Of a stretch of DNA of 64,000 nt, positions 42,346 through 52,745 are shown piece by piece. The notes below the pieces were generated by a model. The model had not been told where the DNA came from, ran no database searches, and saw only the letters and a list, made by a program, of their open reading frames with translations. How positions within the stretch are numbered: position 1 is the first letter of the stretch; each line of letters begins with the position of its first letter. The stretch covers positions 1 to 64,000 of the forward strand of contig WNNJ02003771.1 of the NCBI GenBank assembly GCA_012934845.2, read 5' to 3'. This stretch comes from Pomphorhynchus laevis (Eukaryota > Acanthocephala > Palaeacanthocephala > Echinorhynchida > Pomphorhynchidae). A program made the position numbers and the translations under genes.

Positions 42346-43425
42346 TACAGAAGATTATCAAATTTGAACATTTTTGATCGTTTTGAATATAATCTGACTA
42401 TCTTTTTGTCCTGACGATTTTCCTATTTATTTATCGGTTGTATTATTTATTTAACAAATTCTTTATTTATTTATACTAGTCAATCGTAGTAAATTTATAT
42501 TATTTTTTGTTCTGTGTTATATTTAGATCTTTAACTGAATTGATCAGCCTTAAAATTAGTGGATGCTTTAATAAAAATGATGTTCATTACAAATATTTTA
42601 ATCAAAAACATATTTTATCGGCTACTGATAAACGTGACCAATAAACAGATATTTGTATCCATCTTTTCAATACTAATGTTTTACAATTTGCTGTTAAATT
42701 AAATATTTGGAGTGAAACTTTAAAAAATGAAAGTTATTCAAAACTAATTTTTGAAGATCCTATGTAAAATCATTACAAATAAGTATCCTGAAATACAGTG
42801 TTTGTGGGAATGATAAACAGTCAGGTCAGCCGTGTGTCATGTGTGAAAAATATATTTTCACACAAATGTTGTCTAAGTATGAATGCATATCAAGTCATAC
42901 CGCTCGAATCGATTTTCAGCAGGTGCTATTCTGAATTCAAGCATTTACCACTTTAAAAAATGCTTTTAACTTGAATAAAGTATTTTAAGATAAATGATAT
43001 GTCCCTAAATTGGCAAATTTGATTTAGTCTAGTTTTGAGCAGGCAAATAGACGTACGGAATGATCACATCTTTTTACATTGTGAATCACATGATTAATTT
43101 AAAAATATAAAACAGTAAAATGAATGTTAAAAGGTGCCATTAACAGTATATTGACAAATCCCAAATATGTGAGGCAGCCCACAGATTTATTATATAACTC
43201 AGATATATTTACACATGCTTAATATTGTACAACAACATATATTTGCTGCGTATGTTCATATAAGTTTGGCATCTATTCAGTTCCATGAATAAGAATGTTT
43301 TTTTAAACGATTGTATTTTTGTGTTATTTATTAATAAAAATTCTACATTACAATATACATCGCATTTATTAACTTTTAATATTTGATAAAACAATAGTGA
43401 ACATAGAACAAATAAGCGTGTTCGA
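42346..43425. other. Unassigned AT-rich region, possible unknown element
   Basis: Interrupted plus-strand conceptual pieces near 42640-42960 (for example LFNTNVLQFAVKLNIWSETL and a Cys/His-rich MCEKYIFTQ-like stretch) look protein-like but are not recognised. A 61-codon minus-strand frame at 43394-43209 is also unassigned. A decayed DNA transposon is conceivable. Confidence 0.25.
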
Positions 43426-43740
43426 TTATGTTAATCAACCATCGTTCATCAACCTTCCTTTCTAAGACGACACTCGCCCCACCTCGCTATCGCTGCCTTC
43501 CCGTCATACCCTCTTACTCTACGTTCCCAATTACTACAACAACTATGGTCTTCGATCCTTCCTCGTCGCCGCCTCACTCGCTTGGAATAAACTCCCTCTC
43601 GACGTACGCCGCGCTCCCTCCTTTATAACATTCAAACACCTCCTTCGTTCACACCTCCTCGACACATGATTTACATTTTTGTTTTGCTGTGGTCATGTAA
43701 GCGTGCGCTTGCCAAGTTAAAATAAATCTTTTTTTGAAGT
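43426..43740 (+). repeat. Family D LINE 3' end fragment with deleted hairpin arm
   Basis: Plus strand: SFLSKTTLAPPRYRCLPVIP and TTTMVFDPSSSPPHSLGINS, the family D C-terminus, then GGTCATGTAAGCGTGCGCTTGCCAAGTT. Compared with the tail at 58727, the right arm of the hairpin (GGCACGCAT) is missing exactly, joining GCGTGCGCT to TTGCC. AAAATAAATC follows. Confidence 0.72.
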
Positions 43741-43975
43741 TGGCAATTTGTTCATTTGTTTAATTGTTCATTACTTCAGACAATCGGCATGTAATGTATC
43801 AAAAATGACAATAATTTGCTCATATTGATAATTAATTTCACATATACTTAATAGTCACGTATAGAACAGTCAGCATTTGTTATTTAATAGCCCTAACGGT
43901 ATAGTTTCGAAAATTAATTGACTTGTGTTCATAACTAGGATATTTTGTTGAATTTCATATTACCAAATATCTTTC
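43741..43975. other. AT-rich, nothing recognised
   Basis: No feature was seen. Confidence 0.3.
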
Positions 43976-44465
43976 CGTAGTTGATCATCTTAACTCTCTT
44001 GGTTTTTATTTCGACGCAATGATACTTCTTACCTATTTTAATCGTCATAAAGTTTTATCTTCTAGCATCTTGTTTAGAGACCTTCAACCCATTCGTTGAC
44101 TAATATATTTCCAAGCAAATCTTACTTTTATCTGTGCTCTAATGTTCTCCATGATTAACTAGTCTCAAAACCTTCATCAAATATCCCAAAAACATCAGTT
44201 TACGTCTCCAATGTATCTTGAATACTGCAAGTCGTATTATTTTCCGCCTTCGTAGTTTTGATCATATATGCATTCATTTCTTCAATAATCATTGGCTCAA
44301 TATATCCGAACATATCAATTTCCATTTACTTTGTCTCACCTTTCGTATCTGCAAAATTAGCTCTCCTTGTATACATATTCATTCTTAACTTTTGCCAGCC
44401 AACGTTTTTATCTTTACGCTCCATCGAATCTCTTCTTCTGTGTCCCAAACTATTCTTCAAAATTT
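43976..44465 (+). pseudogene. Family D LINE: RT thumb fragment
   Basis: VDHLNSLGFYFDAMILLTYF and NRHKVLSSSILFRDLQPIR at 43980-44098 parallel LGFHFDNRLSLKPFVRDKVR and SSTLILRNLRQVRRL of copy 3. A C-terminal remnant, IFFRLRSFDHICI-like and LSHLSYLQN-like, extends to about 44460. Broken by stops. Confidence 0.5.
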
Positions 44466-44569
44466 AATAATAAAGATTTTATTAAAAAAAATATAACCGT
44501 ATGTGGAAAACATTTTGTCAAAAAATTAGAATATATAGGCAAAAATCGAAGGATTAGTACCACATAAGG

Positions 44570-44815
44570 AGAGGATTCTAGCAGACGGAGGCCAGCGGTC
44601 TTATCGCATGATCTCCATACCTCCCTTCTGTTCGAACACATCACCTCCTTCAAAGCTTTGTTCTTCCAGTCTGAAGGAGCCTTCCACTGCCCGTCTTCTT
44701 AAAGGACTTACGCTTCCGAACTCCACACCGCAGCCAAGGCCATCGCAGGTGAGACACCTTCGGAACTTAGCAGAGAAGTTTAGTGGTACCAAGTTTGCTT
44801 TGTAGTCAGCATTAT
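44570..44815 (+). other. Possible host exon (low confidence)
   Basis: Composition is clearly less AT-rich than the surroundings. The plus strand is open for 65 codons (44608-44805) with ISIPPFCSNTSPPSKLCSSS, LKEPSTARLLKGLTLPNSTP and QPRPSQVRHLRNLAEKF; the minus strand is also open. A consensus-like 5' splice site, CAG|GTGAGA, lies at 44746-44754. No protein family was recognised. It adjoins the acidic repeat ORF on the other strand. Confidence 0.25.
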
Positions 44816-44882
44816 TTTCTTTTGAATTTCCAACACGTTACTGTATCAGTGAAACAACCACAATCGGAAATCTCAAGCCTTT

Positions 44883-45767
44883 TTAAAACCATTCTGTTTC
44901 CATACTATAGCAGTAGTAATTTCCAGAATCGTTGTTGTCCTCCATCAGCGTTATAGTCGCAAGGTAGTCATTCCCATAACCGTTGCAGTCATTGCTTCTG
45001 TTATCTGATAGAACATCAATTACACCGACAATATTAAAGGTATCTACAGTGTCAACCTCTGAACTATAAGCCCAGGTGTCCTCAGAATCCTGATCACTGT
45101 CGTTTCCAGTTCTGCTATCAATAAGAGCATCATCACACTCTCTTTTAGTTTCGATTCTGTTATCAAACAAGTCTTCAGATCGTTCATCTGCATCATCGAT
45201 AGATCCCACGTCCACCATCAGCGCTATAGTTCCAAGGAAGTCATTCCCATAACCGTTGCAGTCATTGCTTCTGTTATCTGATAGAGCATCAATTACACTA
45301 ACAATATTAAAGGTATCTACAGTGTCAACCTCTGAACTATAAGCCCAGCTATCCTCACAATTCTCATCACTGTCGTTTCCAGTTCTGCAATCAATAAGAG
45401 CATCATCACACTCTCTTTCGGTTTTGATTCTGTTATCAGACAAGTCTTTAGATCGTTCATCTGCATCGTCGATAGATCCCACGTTGATTTCTCCATGAAC
45501 ATATACAGTGCCATCACTGCCCTCGATAAATACTTCATCACAATCGTAACTTATGAACTCCTGGAAGTTGACTTCGACAAGGTCAATGTAAAAACGCAAA
45601 ACACCCTTCGAATTAAGAAAACCCAACAATAAATGATTAAGAGAGCGTTCCAAGCGTTCAGAAATATCCTCTCGATCATCCACAGTATCTCCCTGACGAC
45701 TGTCCAGCGTTGGCCATATCTTCAAGAACGATTCGTAAGCAAAATTAATTAGACCACCATCCCCCAT
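44883..45767 (-). CDS. Acidic protein with two 91-residue tandem repeats; unknown
   Basis: A 294-codon intact frame, the only long ORF here without retroelement motifs. The N-terminal 95 residues (MGDGGLINFAYESFLKIWPT, then ...ERLERSLNHLLLGFLNSKGV) are mixed and could fold. Then two 91-residue repeats follow, each VGSIDDADERS.DL.DNRI, KTERECDDALID, TGNDSD, WAYSSEVDTVDTFNIV, NGYGND. The C-terminus ends YYCYSMETEWF. No signal peptide or membrane segment. Strongly acidic. The 273-bp DNA unit (offset 45198 to 45471) preserves frame. The ATG follows GGTAAGTATC on the coding strand, a splice-donor-like sequence, so extra exons are possible. Not recognised; a lineage-specific host gene or unknown element protein. 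Confidence 0.55.
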   Translation of the reverse strand: MGDGGLINFAYESFLKIWPTLDSRQGDTVDDREDISERLERSLNHLLLGFLNSKGVLRFYIDLVEVNFQEFISYDCDEVFIEGSDGTVYVHGEINVGSIDDADERSKDLSDNRIKTERECDDALIDCRTGNDSDENCEDSWAYSSEVDTVDTFNIVSVIDALSDNRSNDCNGYGNDFLGTIALMVDVGSIDDADERSEDLFDNRIETKRECDDALIDSRTGNDSDQDSEDTWAYSSEVDTVDTFNIVGVIDVLSDNRSNDCNGYGNDYLATITLMEDNNDSGNYYCYSMETEWF

Positions 45768-45935
45768 AGTTGTTTTTTAAAGATACTTACCAATCCCTTT
45801 GAAGCTCCGACGTGCACTGTTTCGTTCGTCGATGATGATCATATATCTTACTGTATTGACACGCATTTAGCCTTGAACAATTTACGGCCTACATTCGTAC
45901 ATACACTTCCCATTTTCAAGCATCTCTAATTGTTA

Positions 45936-45982
45936 ATGTCCGCTGCAAGCTGACATTAGCAATGTCAGCTTGCAGCGGACAT
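45936..45982. repeat. Perfect 22-bp palindrome, 3-nt spacer
   Basis: ATGTCCGCTGCAAGCTGACA-TT (45936-45957) is repeated inverted at 45961-45982 around AGC. ATACACTT occurs both upstream (45900) and right after the second arm, so the flanks share sequence as well. It lies 170 bp from the start of the acidic ORF. Confidence 0.9.
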
Positions 45983-46640
45983 ACACTTGTACGTATTATT
46001 TAATTTTATCTAATTGAACAATCGCCTATTTACTAGTAAGTATATACATATATAAATGCATACTAACAGTAGTCTTTTATAACGGATTGCTGATTTATCA
46101 AAATAAAATTTTATGCTTCCATGTACTATGGTCAAATGCATTACTAAACTTAAATTCACTCTCTCTCCTTGATTCATCAAAATAAATCAAATTTACGAAA
46201 TTGTAAAACTATATAAATTTTCAACTTAGATATTTATTGCAGCGTTATGGTTGTTTCTTTAGTCATTAATGTCATTTAAACGCTCTATTTATGTATCAAT
46301 TTATACATTATTAATGAGCCTGTTATGTATCTTTTGTCCACCACATTGTAGTAGTCTAAAAGTCAATTTTCAGAAATGGTGTGCCGATAAATACGTGTCT
46401 AAATGGCACTTGTGTTTTAATTTTAAGGAATTGAAACTAATGTTGCATACAAATAAACGTGTTCCCTATTAATTTCATCAACCATGCTGCCTACATCGTG
46501 TCCATTACACGTTATAGCTTTTAATTGCCAATAAATTGTCAAATACAGTATTTTATGATTTTTTTCTCATCTATTATTATAAGTTCAAGACAAAGACATT
46601 TAGTCCGCGATATGCATTTACAAATTAAACAAACAAGAAA
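45983..46640. other. No gene recognised
   Basis: A 67-codon plus-strand frame at 46269-46472 is unrecognised. The rest is AT-rich. Confidence 0.35.
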
Positions 46641-46656
46641 ATAATTACTAAATGAA

Positions 46657-48500
46657 TTGCTTGTATATCTGCTCATCGTAGCTTTTTATGCATTGATGCT
46701 GGTGCTAAATTGTATTCAACGTGACGATGGGAAATTCATAACTGATTCTTTGCAGATATCAAATATGTTTAGAAATCATTTCCATTCTTTGAATCTTGAC
46801 CATAAGGATGTGACAATGGGTGATCCGTGTACATTTGAATCGCCCGGAGATGACACCAGCGACCTCTTCCGATGTGATGATGTTCTCCAAGAGCTTCGGA
46901 AACTTAAATGCAAAGCAGGTGCGGGTCCAGATGGCTTACCGCCAGTATATCTGCGCAACATCGCTGACATAATATGTCATCCGCTTTACAATATTTTCTC
47001 TGCGTCTGTTGCTTTTGGCGTTGTTCCTTATGATTGGCAGAATTCCATCATCTGTCCTATTTATAAGAAAGGGGATAGTTCGTCCATTGACAATTATAGG
47101 CCTATTAGTCTCACTTGCGTGTGTTGTCGTGTGCTAGAAAGATTGATTAAGCGACGAATAATAGAATTTCTAAATAGATTTCAAATTTTGAACCCAGCAT
47201 AGCATGGCTTCCGAAAAGGTTATTCCACGACTACTAATCTTGTACATGCACGTGAAAATTGGTATCACTATTATGATCAAGGCATACCAGTTGATGTCAT
47301 TTTCTTTGATTTCTCAAAAGCGTTCGACTCAGTTAATCACACGCGTCTTATTGAGAAGTTGGAGCACATTCATCTTGATAAGAGGATCATAAACTGGATT
47401 CGTGTATTCCTTTCCAACCGACAAAGTGTCGTACGAGTAAATAAGTCGCTGTCGAGTCCATTTCCAGTGTTGTTAGGTGTTCCACAGGGAAGTGTATTGG
47501 GTCCTATCTTATTCAGTCTTTATATCAACGATTTGATACCAAATATCAGTTCATTCAGTTTATTATATGCAGATGATCTTAAAGTTTGGCGACCTATTAT
47601 TTCCGATCTTGACAAACATCATTTACAAAGCGACGTTGACGTTATATCCAATTGGTCTATACGAAATCACTTGGGGATCAATTCCGCTATATGTACATGT
47701 ATGCGTATATCACGAAGATCATGTGATCATCTTGGAGGTGAGTACCAGTTTGGTTCAATTAGTATCGAAAGAACCAACTCATATAAAGATTTGGGAGTTT
47801 GGGTTTGTGCTGACTTATCCACTCGAAAGCATTCAGACTACGTGTGTTGCATCACAAAACGCTTAATAGGACATACTCGTCGAGCTCTGATAGGCATAGA
47901 TCCGTTATGTTACCATACCTTAGCAAATGCGTTTTTCTTGAGCCATATCTTATACGCATCGCCAGCTTGTTATCCCGAAACTACTTATGAGCGTCGTGCA
48001 TTAGAGAAAGTGTTCAGATCAACAACTAAATTAGTCTCAGGGCTGCATATTTATGGCTACGGGAAACGCCTCTAGATATTAAATATGCCTTGTCTGCGAT
48101 ATATCCGTGACAAGCGAGATCTCTCTCTTGTTTGGAAAATTCTGCATACTAAAGATCATCCACTGTCACATCTACTGCAACTGAGAGGTCAACCTTCTCT
48201 TCGCGGACACCCCCTGATGCTGAAAACACAAAGGTACATGCATGCAGTTTCCTGCTTTGCCAAACGAGTCGTACAATCTTGGAATTCGCTTCAGAGTGCG
48301 ACCGTTTTGTCGTCTACTGCTTCAAGTTTTTGCGCCCTACTGGATGATGACCCTTCCTTCTCAAGACAACGGTGGGATTTTCAGTAGTTTATCTGATGAT
48401 GGAGGGACAAAACGACTCTTATTCTTTTTATTCTTTTTATTTTGTGAAGCAACTTGTAAAGAGCCTCGGCTCAATTCGTTGTCAATTTTTTTTTGAAATA
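46657..48500 (+). pseudogene. CR1-like LINE (family C copy 1): RT with only two stops
   Basis: One continuous frame from 46657 to 48387, broken only by TAG at 47200-47202 and at 48073-48075. Order: KCKAGAGPDGLPPVYLRNIA, PIYKKGDSSSIDNYRPISLT, stop, HGFRKGYSTTTNLVH, FFDFSKAFDSVNHTRL (first catalytic Asp), GVPQGSVLGPILFSLYINDL, LLYADDLKVW (intact), SYKDLGVWVCADLS, then YIRDKRDLSLVWKIL and the C-terminus. At the first stop, CR1 relatives have Gln before HGF, so one C-to-T change explains it. A CR1-type 3' end (CTCGGCTCAATTCGTTGTCA) follows at about 48470. 5' truncated: no endonuclease. Confidence 0.85.
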
Positions 48501-48539
48501 ATATAAATTATTCAAAAATAAGACAGCTTAAAGGTTACC

Positions 48540-48932
48540 CTCTAATGGGTCCAAAGTGGCAATTCAAAATCTGAATTTTTAGTTCAAAGGGAGTTGATCG
48601 TACAAATCGACTTAGAGTGGTGCGTCCTTATCGTGAATTAGAGTTCCTGGTTCTTGATACCTGTTTCGCATAGCCATCGATGTGGATTTTATAATAAGGA
48701 GTGAAATCCTGGCTCTTTCTTGACGGATCAAATCGGGATATGAAAGGTTGTTGCTCGCTTTAAATGAAGATATGCGCTTAAGTATCGAGTCCGCTATCTT
48801 TCCAATACCACCAACAGTTGAGAAAATCAACGGGTGAAACGAAGCATTTTCTATTTTCGCAATCCGCTCTGTATATTTTGCCTGCTTCCGATTTTCATGG
48901 TACTTGAAGGGATCCTTCATTGTATCCAAGGA
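48540..48932 (-). pseudogene. Family E retroelement: C-terminal fragment, copy 2
   Basis: A minus-strand 105-codon frame: KYHENRKQAKYTERIAKIEN, ASFHPLIFSTVGGIGKIADS, then SYPDLIRQERARISLLIIKS. The Y..RI..IE...F.PL.FST.GG block follows the nuclease-like region in the same RT lineage as 15062-17020, where copy 1 keeps YSDIVTKIKKLSFELARASF at the matching place. Only the last part of the element is present. 5' truncated at about 48932, where a CR1 tail begins. Confidence 0.6.
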
Positions 48933-49075
48933 ATAAGACGGCGCTATTCGTTGTCAATTAATAATAATAATAATGAATGCCGTATTAGTGTTTTGTACAA
49001 TTTTCTTGTGAATTTTTGTTCGTATTATTGTTGATACCGCGATTATTTAAATAAATTAAATAATTTGCCATTTCA
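48933..49075 (+). repeat. CR1-type 3' tail fragment
   Basis: GGCGCTATTCGTTGTCAATT followed by (AAT)n at 48957-48973. This repeats the end of family C copy 1 (CGGCTCAATTCGTTGTCAATT). ATT-type microsatellites are the usual CR1/L2 3' terminus. No coding sequence precedes it, so it is a very short truncated insertion. Confidence 0.6.
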
Positions 49076-49127
49076 CTGCTCCACAAAGCCGACAGCCACG
49101 TCAGTCCGGGTTCTGGTGCCTTTTCGT

Positions 49128-49277
49128 AAAACAAGGCAGAGATCAATTACCGTTCGATCGACGGAACTTAATTAGTTCTAATAAGTTTTGATTGCTGTGT
49201 CCAAAACAAGGCAGAGATCAATTACCGTTCGATCGACGGAACTTAATTAGTTCTAATAAGTTTTGATTGCTGTGTCC
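49128..49277. repeat. Perfect 75-bp tandem duplication
   Basis: Units 49128-49202 and 49203-49277 read identically, starting AAAACAAGGCAGAGATCAAT and ending GATTGCTGTGTCC. An internal CGTTCGATCGACGG is close to self-complementary. No frame or known element. Perfect identity implies a recent event. Confidence 0.9.
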
Positions 49278-49369
49278 CCTGGAGTAGGATTTTTTATGTT
49301 ACAAAATAAATATGAAGAAATCTAGTATTGCTGCGAATACCCGTATTTAAAATACATTATCTTACTGTA

Positions 49370-50260
49370 ATGAACATTTGGCTATGGAACTAGCGGTTGT
49401 AATGGCAAATATTTTCATCATCATTTGAAAAAGTGTGCACATATGCGATTAGGTCATAACAATGTGAGTCGAGAATATTTTATTGGCAACGAGTTTGTTG
49501 TTACCACACAGTCCATTCAGGATCTTGGTATAATTGTTCAAAACAATCTGAAAACACGTGCTAACAGTGATAGGATCTGAAACGCAGCAAGAATAACCTA
49601 TTTTGTAAAAAATTGCTTCAAAGATTTATCTCCCGTTTGTGTTGTGCGTTTATATAATTCTCTTATAAGACCGATATTAGAATATGTCGCCAGCAGTCTT
49701 TTAGTGTAGCGTACATAACTTGATCAATTAGAGCTCATAATTTGACATTACGAAATTATGTCCTTAGGTACGATATCTTCCATATTAAATACGATTAAAA
49801 AGTTTGAATATGCCGACAGTGTGTGAAAGGTTCCTTATTTTCGACCTTCTAGCTATGTATTGACTAACTAATGAAGATGAAAATTTTCCAGTATATAGAG
49901 TTGAACTCAATGAACGGGATGGACGTAGAGGGCACTCGAAAGTATTGGTGGTACATTAACACGGAAAATATCCTCGTCATTTTCGACTGTCCATCGAGCG
50001 GTGAATGTTTGGAATCGTCTTCCAGTTGATGTTGTTGCGGTGCATACAATCAATGAATTTAAATCCAATATAAAGAGCTGGATTCTAAATGAGAACGAAT
50101 GGTGGTTGCTGCAGTACCCATGGTTCTGATATATATATACTGAATGATGTTTTTTGATTTTTTCCTTGTATTAATTTGTTTTTTATGTGAGCGGTCAAAA
50201 CAGCCTTATGGCTATGACCTGTAGTAATAATAATGATTTTGTAAATGATCAGACTTTGAA
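49370..50260 (+). pseudogene. CR1-like LINE (family C copy 5): RT C-terminus
   Basis: Plus strand: CAHMRLGHNNVSREYF-like, TTQSIQDLGIIVQNNLKTRA, CVVRLYNSLIRPILEYVASS, then RAVNVWNRLPVDVVAVHTIN and EFKSNIKSWILNENEWWLLQ, interrupted by several stops. 49429-50110 is nearly identical to the inverted segment at 56180-56890, stops included. The 3' end (AAAACAGCC...GACCTGTAGTAATAAT) is the subfamily's microsatellite tail. Upstream RT domains are missing. Confidence 0.78.
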
Positions 50261-50268
50261 ATCAAGTA

Positions 50269-50312
50269 CAATTATATGCATGTTTATTTTAAAATAAACA
50301 TGCATATAATTG
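50269..50312. repeat. Perfect 22-bp palindrome without spacer
   Basis: CAATTATATGCATGTTTATT-TT joins its exact inverse at 50290/50291. It lies between the CR1 tail and family D copy 3, and is followed by three copies of AACTATAAATTA-type sequence (50313-50350). Confidence 0.92.
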
Positions 50313-50354
50313 AACTATAAATTAACTATAAATTATAATTTAACTATAAATTAC

Positions 50355-52745
50355 TTTCAACAAGCCCAACTCATATTCTCGGCGGTGCTCTCGACATCAT
50401 TGCTGTTCCTAACTGCTTCAATGACTATACCTCCTTGTCAATTACTGATCCTGGTTTGTCCGATCATTTCCTTGTCACTCTTACTCTTACTCGTCCCAAT
50501 CCTCCTTCTCCGCCTTTACCATTATCTACACCAAGTCGACCCTGGAAGCTTCTCGATATCCCTATTCTCTGCACATCCTTACTCAATTCTTCACTCTTTT
50601 CACTTCCTCTTAACTATCTCTCTCCCGATGATCTCTGCATTCTGTTTGATTCTGAACTTACGTCGATCCTCAATAACCTTCTACCTAGTCGACTTCGACG
50701 TTCCCAGCGCTTGCGCCATGCTCCCTGGTTCGATTCTGACTGTAGTCTTTCTAAACGTCGACTCCGTCACTCTTTTCGTATGTATAAACGCTTTCTTAAA
50801 CGTTCACCCAACTCACTCTCTCCAAATCTTCGTGATTCCTACTTTTCTCAACGCCGTTCACATCTCATTCTTATACGTACTAAACGTACTCTCTTTTGGC
50901 GAAATCAACTCGAGTCATCTTCCAACTCGAAATCTCATTGGAAAATCTTAAACTCAATTCTTTCACGATCATCTACCCCTTGTAATATAAATCCTGATGA
51001 ATTTTCTTCTTATCTACAAACTAAGCTATCTAATTTACTTTCCCTACTACCCATAGCCCCCTTGTACCCACTCTTATCTTTAAATACTTCCATCCCAGAA
51101 CTATTCCACCTTCTTCCCGTTTCGTCTGATGAAGTTTCTTCGGTTCTGCTGTCATTACCTAATAAAACCTCTCCTTCTGACCCAATTCCCACTCACTTAC
51201 TTAAAAATATCTGCACTTTTATCTTACCCTTCCTAACCACGTTGTTCAAATCGTCCATCTGTAGCTGTACATTTCCTTCCATCTGGAAATGCGCCACTGT
51301 TCGTCCTATCATCAAAAAGCAATCTCTCGACTCTTCACTACCATCTTCGTACCGTCCAATCTCACTTCTCCCAACCCTCTCTAAACTCCTTGAGCGTCTC
51401 GTTCTTAAGCAAGTTAATACATATCTCTATTCCTCTAACTTATTTCCTCCCTTCCAAGCCGCTTTTCGCTCTAATTACTCTACCGAAATTGCATGTCTTA
51501 AAGTTTATAACGACTTACTCATATCGCGCGATCATAAATTATGTAGTGTCATAGTTTCTCTTGATCTATCGTCTGCTTTTGACATCGTCGATCACTCGAT
51601 TCTTCTCCATCGCCTTCGTCATGATTATGGCTTCTCTTTACCCACTGTATCATGGTTTTCTTCATATCTATCAAACCGTACATTTCGCGTATATTCTAAC
51701 TCTTCTCTCTCCCATCCTTCGTCCATTCCGTCCGGTGTTCCGCAAGGCTCCGTATTAGGCCCTATACTTTTCTCTCTTCTTCTTGGTGATTTGTCTTCGA
51801 TTTCTCATAAATTTAACTTCCATGTTATGCAATATGCTGATGACATTCTCATCTATGCTCATGCACCTGTTTATCGTATTCGCGATCTTAGTGTTTCTGC
51901 TTCCGACTGTCTTGTCTCAATTTCCAATCATCTTTCTTCCCTTCGCCTTTCTCTGAATCCTGATAAATCCAAAATTATGTGGATCCTACCTCGACGCCTC
52001 GGCTTCGAACCTCCCTCCGTATCATTAAATTCTACAATTCTTCCTATCGTTGATAATCTCGTTTTTCCTAGGCTTCCATTTTGACAACCGACTTTCACTT
52101 AAACCTTTCGTTAGAGATAAAGTACGCTCATCTACCTTGATACTCCGCAACCTCCGTCAAGTTCGTAGATTGATCGATTTCCCTTCTTGTATGACTCTCA
52201 TATCATCTCTCCTTTTTTCTAGACTCGATTATTGTCTTAGTCTATTTTCCAACTCACCTAAATCCACTCTTCTTCCCCTACAACGCATCGTCAACGCAGC
52301 TGTCCGAATTCTCCTCCGTCTTCGTCGTTTTGATCACACATCCTACCATCTTGCTTCTCTCGATTTGCCTACAATTTATTGTCGTGTTCAAATTCGTCTT
52401 CTTATCGTTGCTTTCCGCCTTGTAACTTTTCATACCCCTTCATTTCTCAACCTTCCTTTTCTTGATAATTCCCGTCCTGTTTACTGTTCCTTGCGTTCCT
52501 GTAATTCCCTTCTTTTACATGTCCCAAACTACTCTACCTCCTTTGGACTCCGCTCCTTCATGGTGGCTGCTCCTCTATCGTGGAATCATCTGCCCATTCA
52601 TATACGCCAATCAACTTCCCTGCAGTGCTTCAAACGACAAATCCGATCCCATCTGAACAATTTAACTGCTTGACTTTCTCATTTTTTTTGTGGACTTGTA
52701 AGCGTACAGCTTGTACGCATTTGCCACATTAAATAAATTTGTATT
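50355..52745 (+). pseudogene. Family D LINE copy 3: nearly intact RT (CR1/L2-like)
   Basis: The best RT in the window: a 549-codon frame (to 52084), then a single frameshift near 52060 into a 207-codon C-terminal frame (to 52673). It begins in the endonuclease end, THILGGALDIIAVPN and SDHFLVTLTL (SDH box). RT: SLPNKTSPSDPIPTHLLKNI, PIIKKQSLDSSLPSSYRPIS, FQAAFRSNYSTEIA, VSLDLSSAFDIVDHSILLHR, SGVPQGSVLGPILFSLLLGD, MQYADDILIYA (intact), LGFHFDNRLSLKPFVRDKVR, FSRLDYCLSLF. Its coding strand is strongly C/T-rich. 5' truncated. The tail hairpin and (ATT)n follow. Confidence 0.9.

Noticed and set aside
49864-50049. 61-codon frame found identically at 49864-50049 and 56254-56439
   Set aside because: It is antisense to the CR1 C-terminus; identity reflects the inverted duplicated segment, not a conserved gene.
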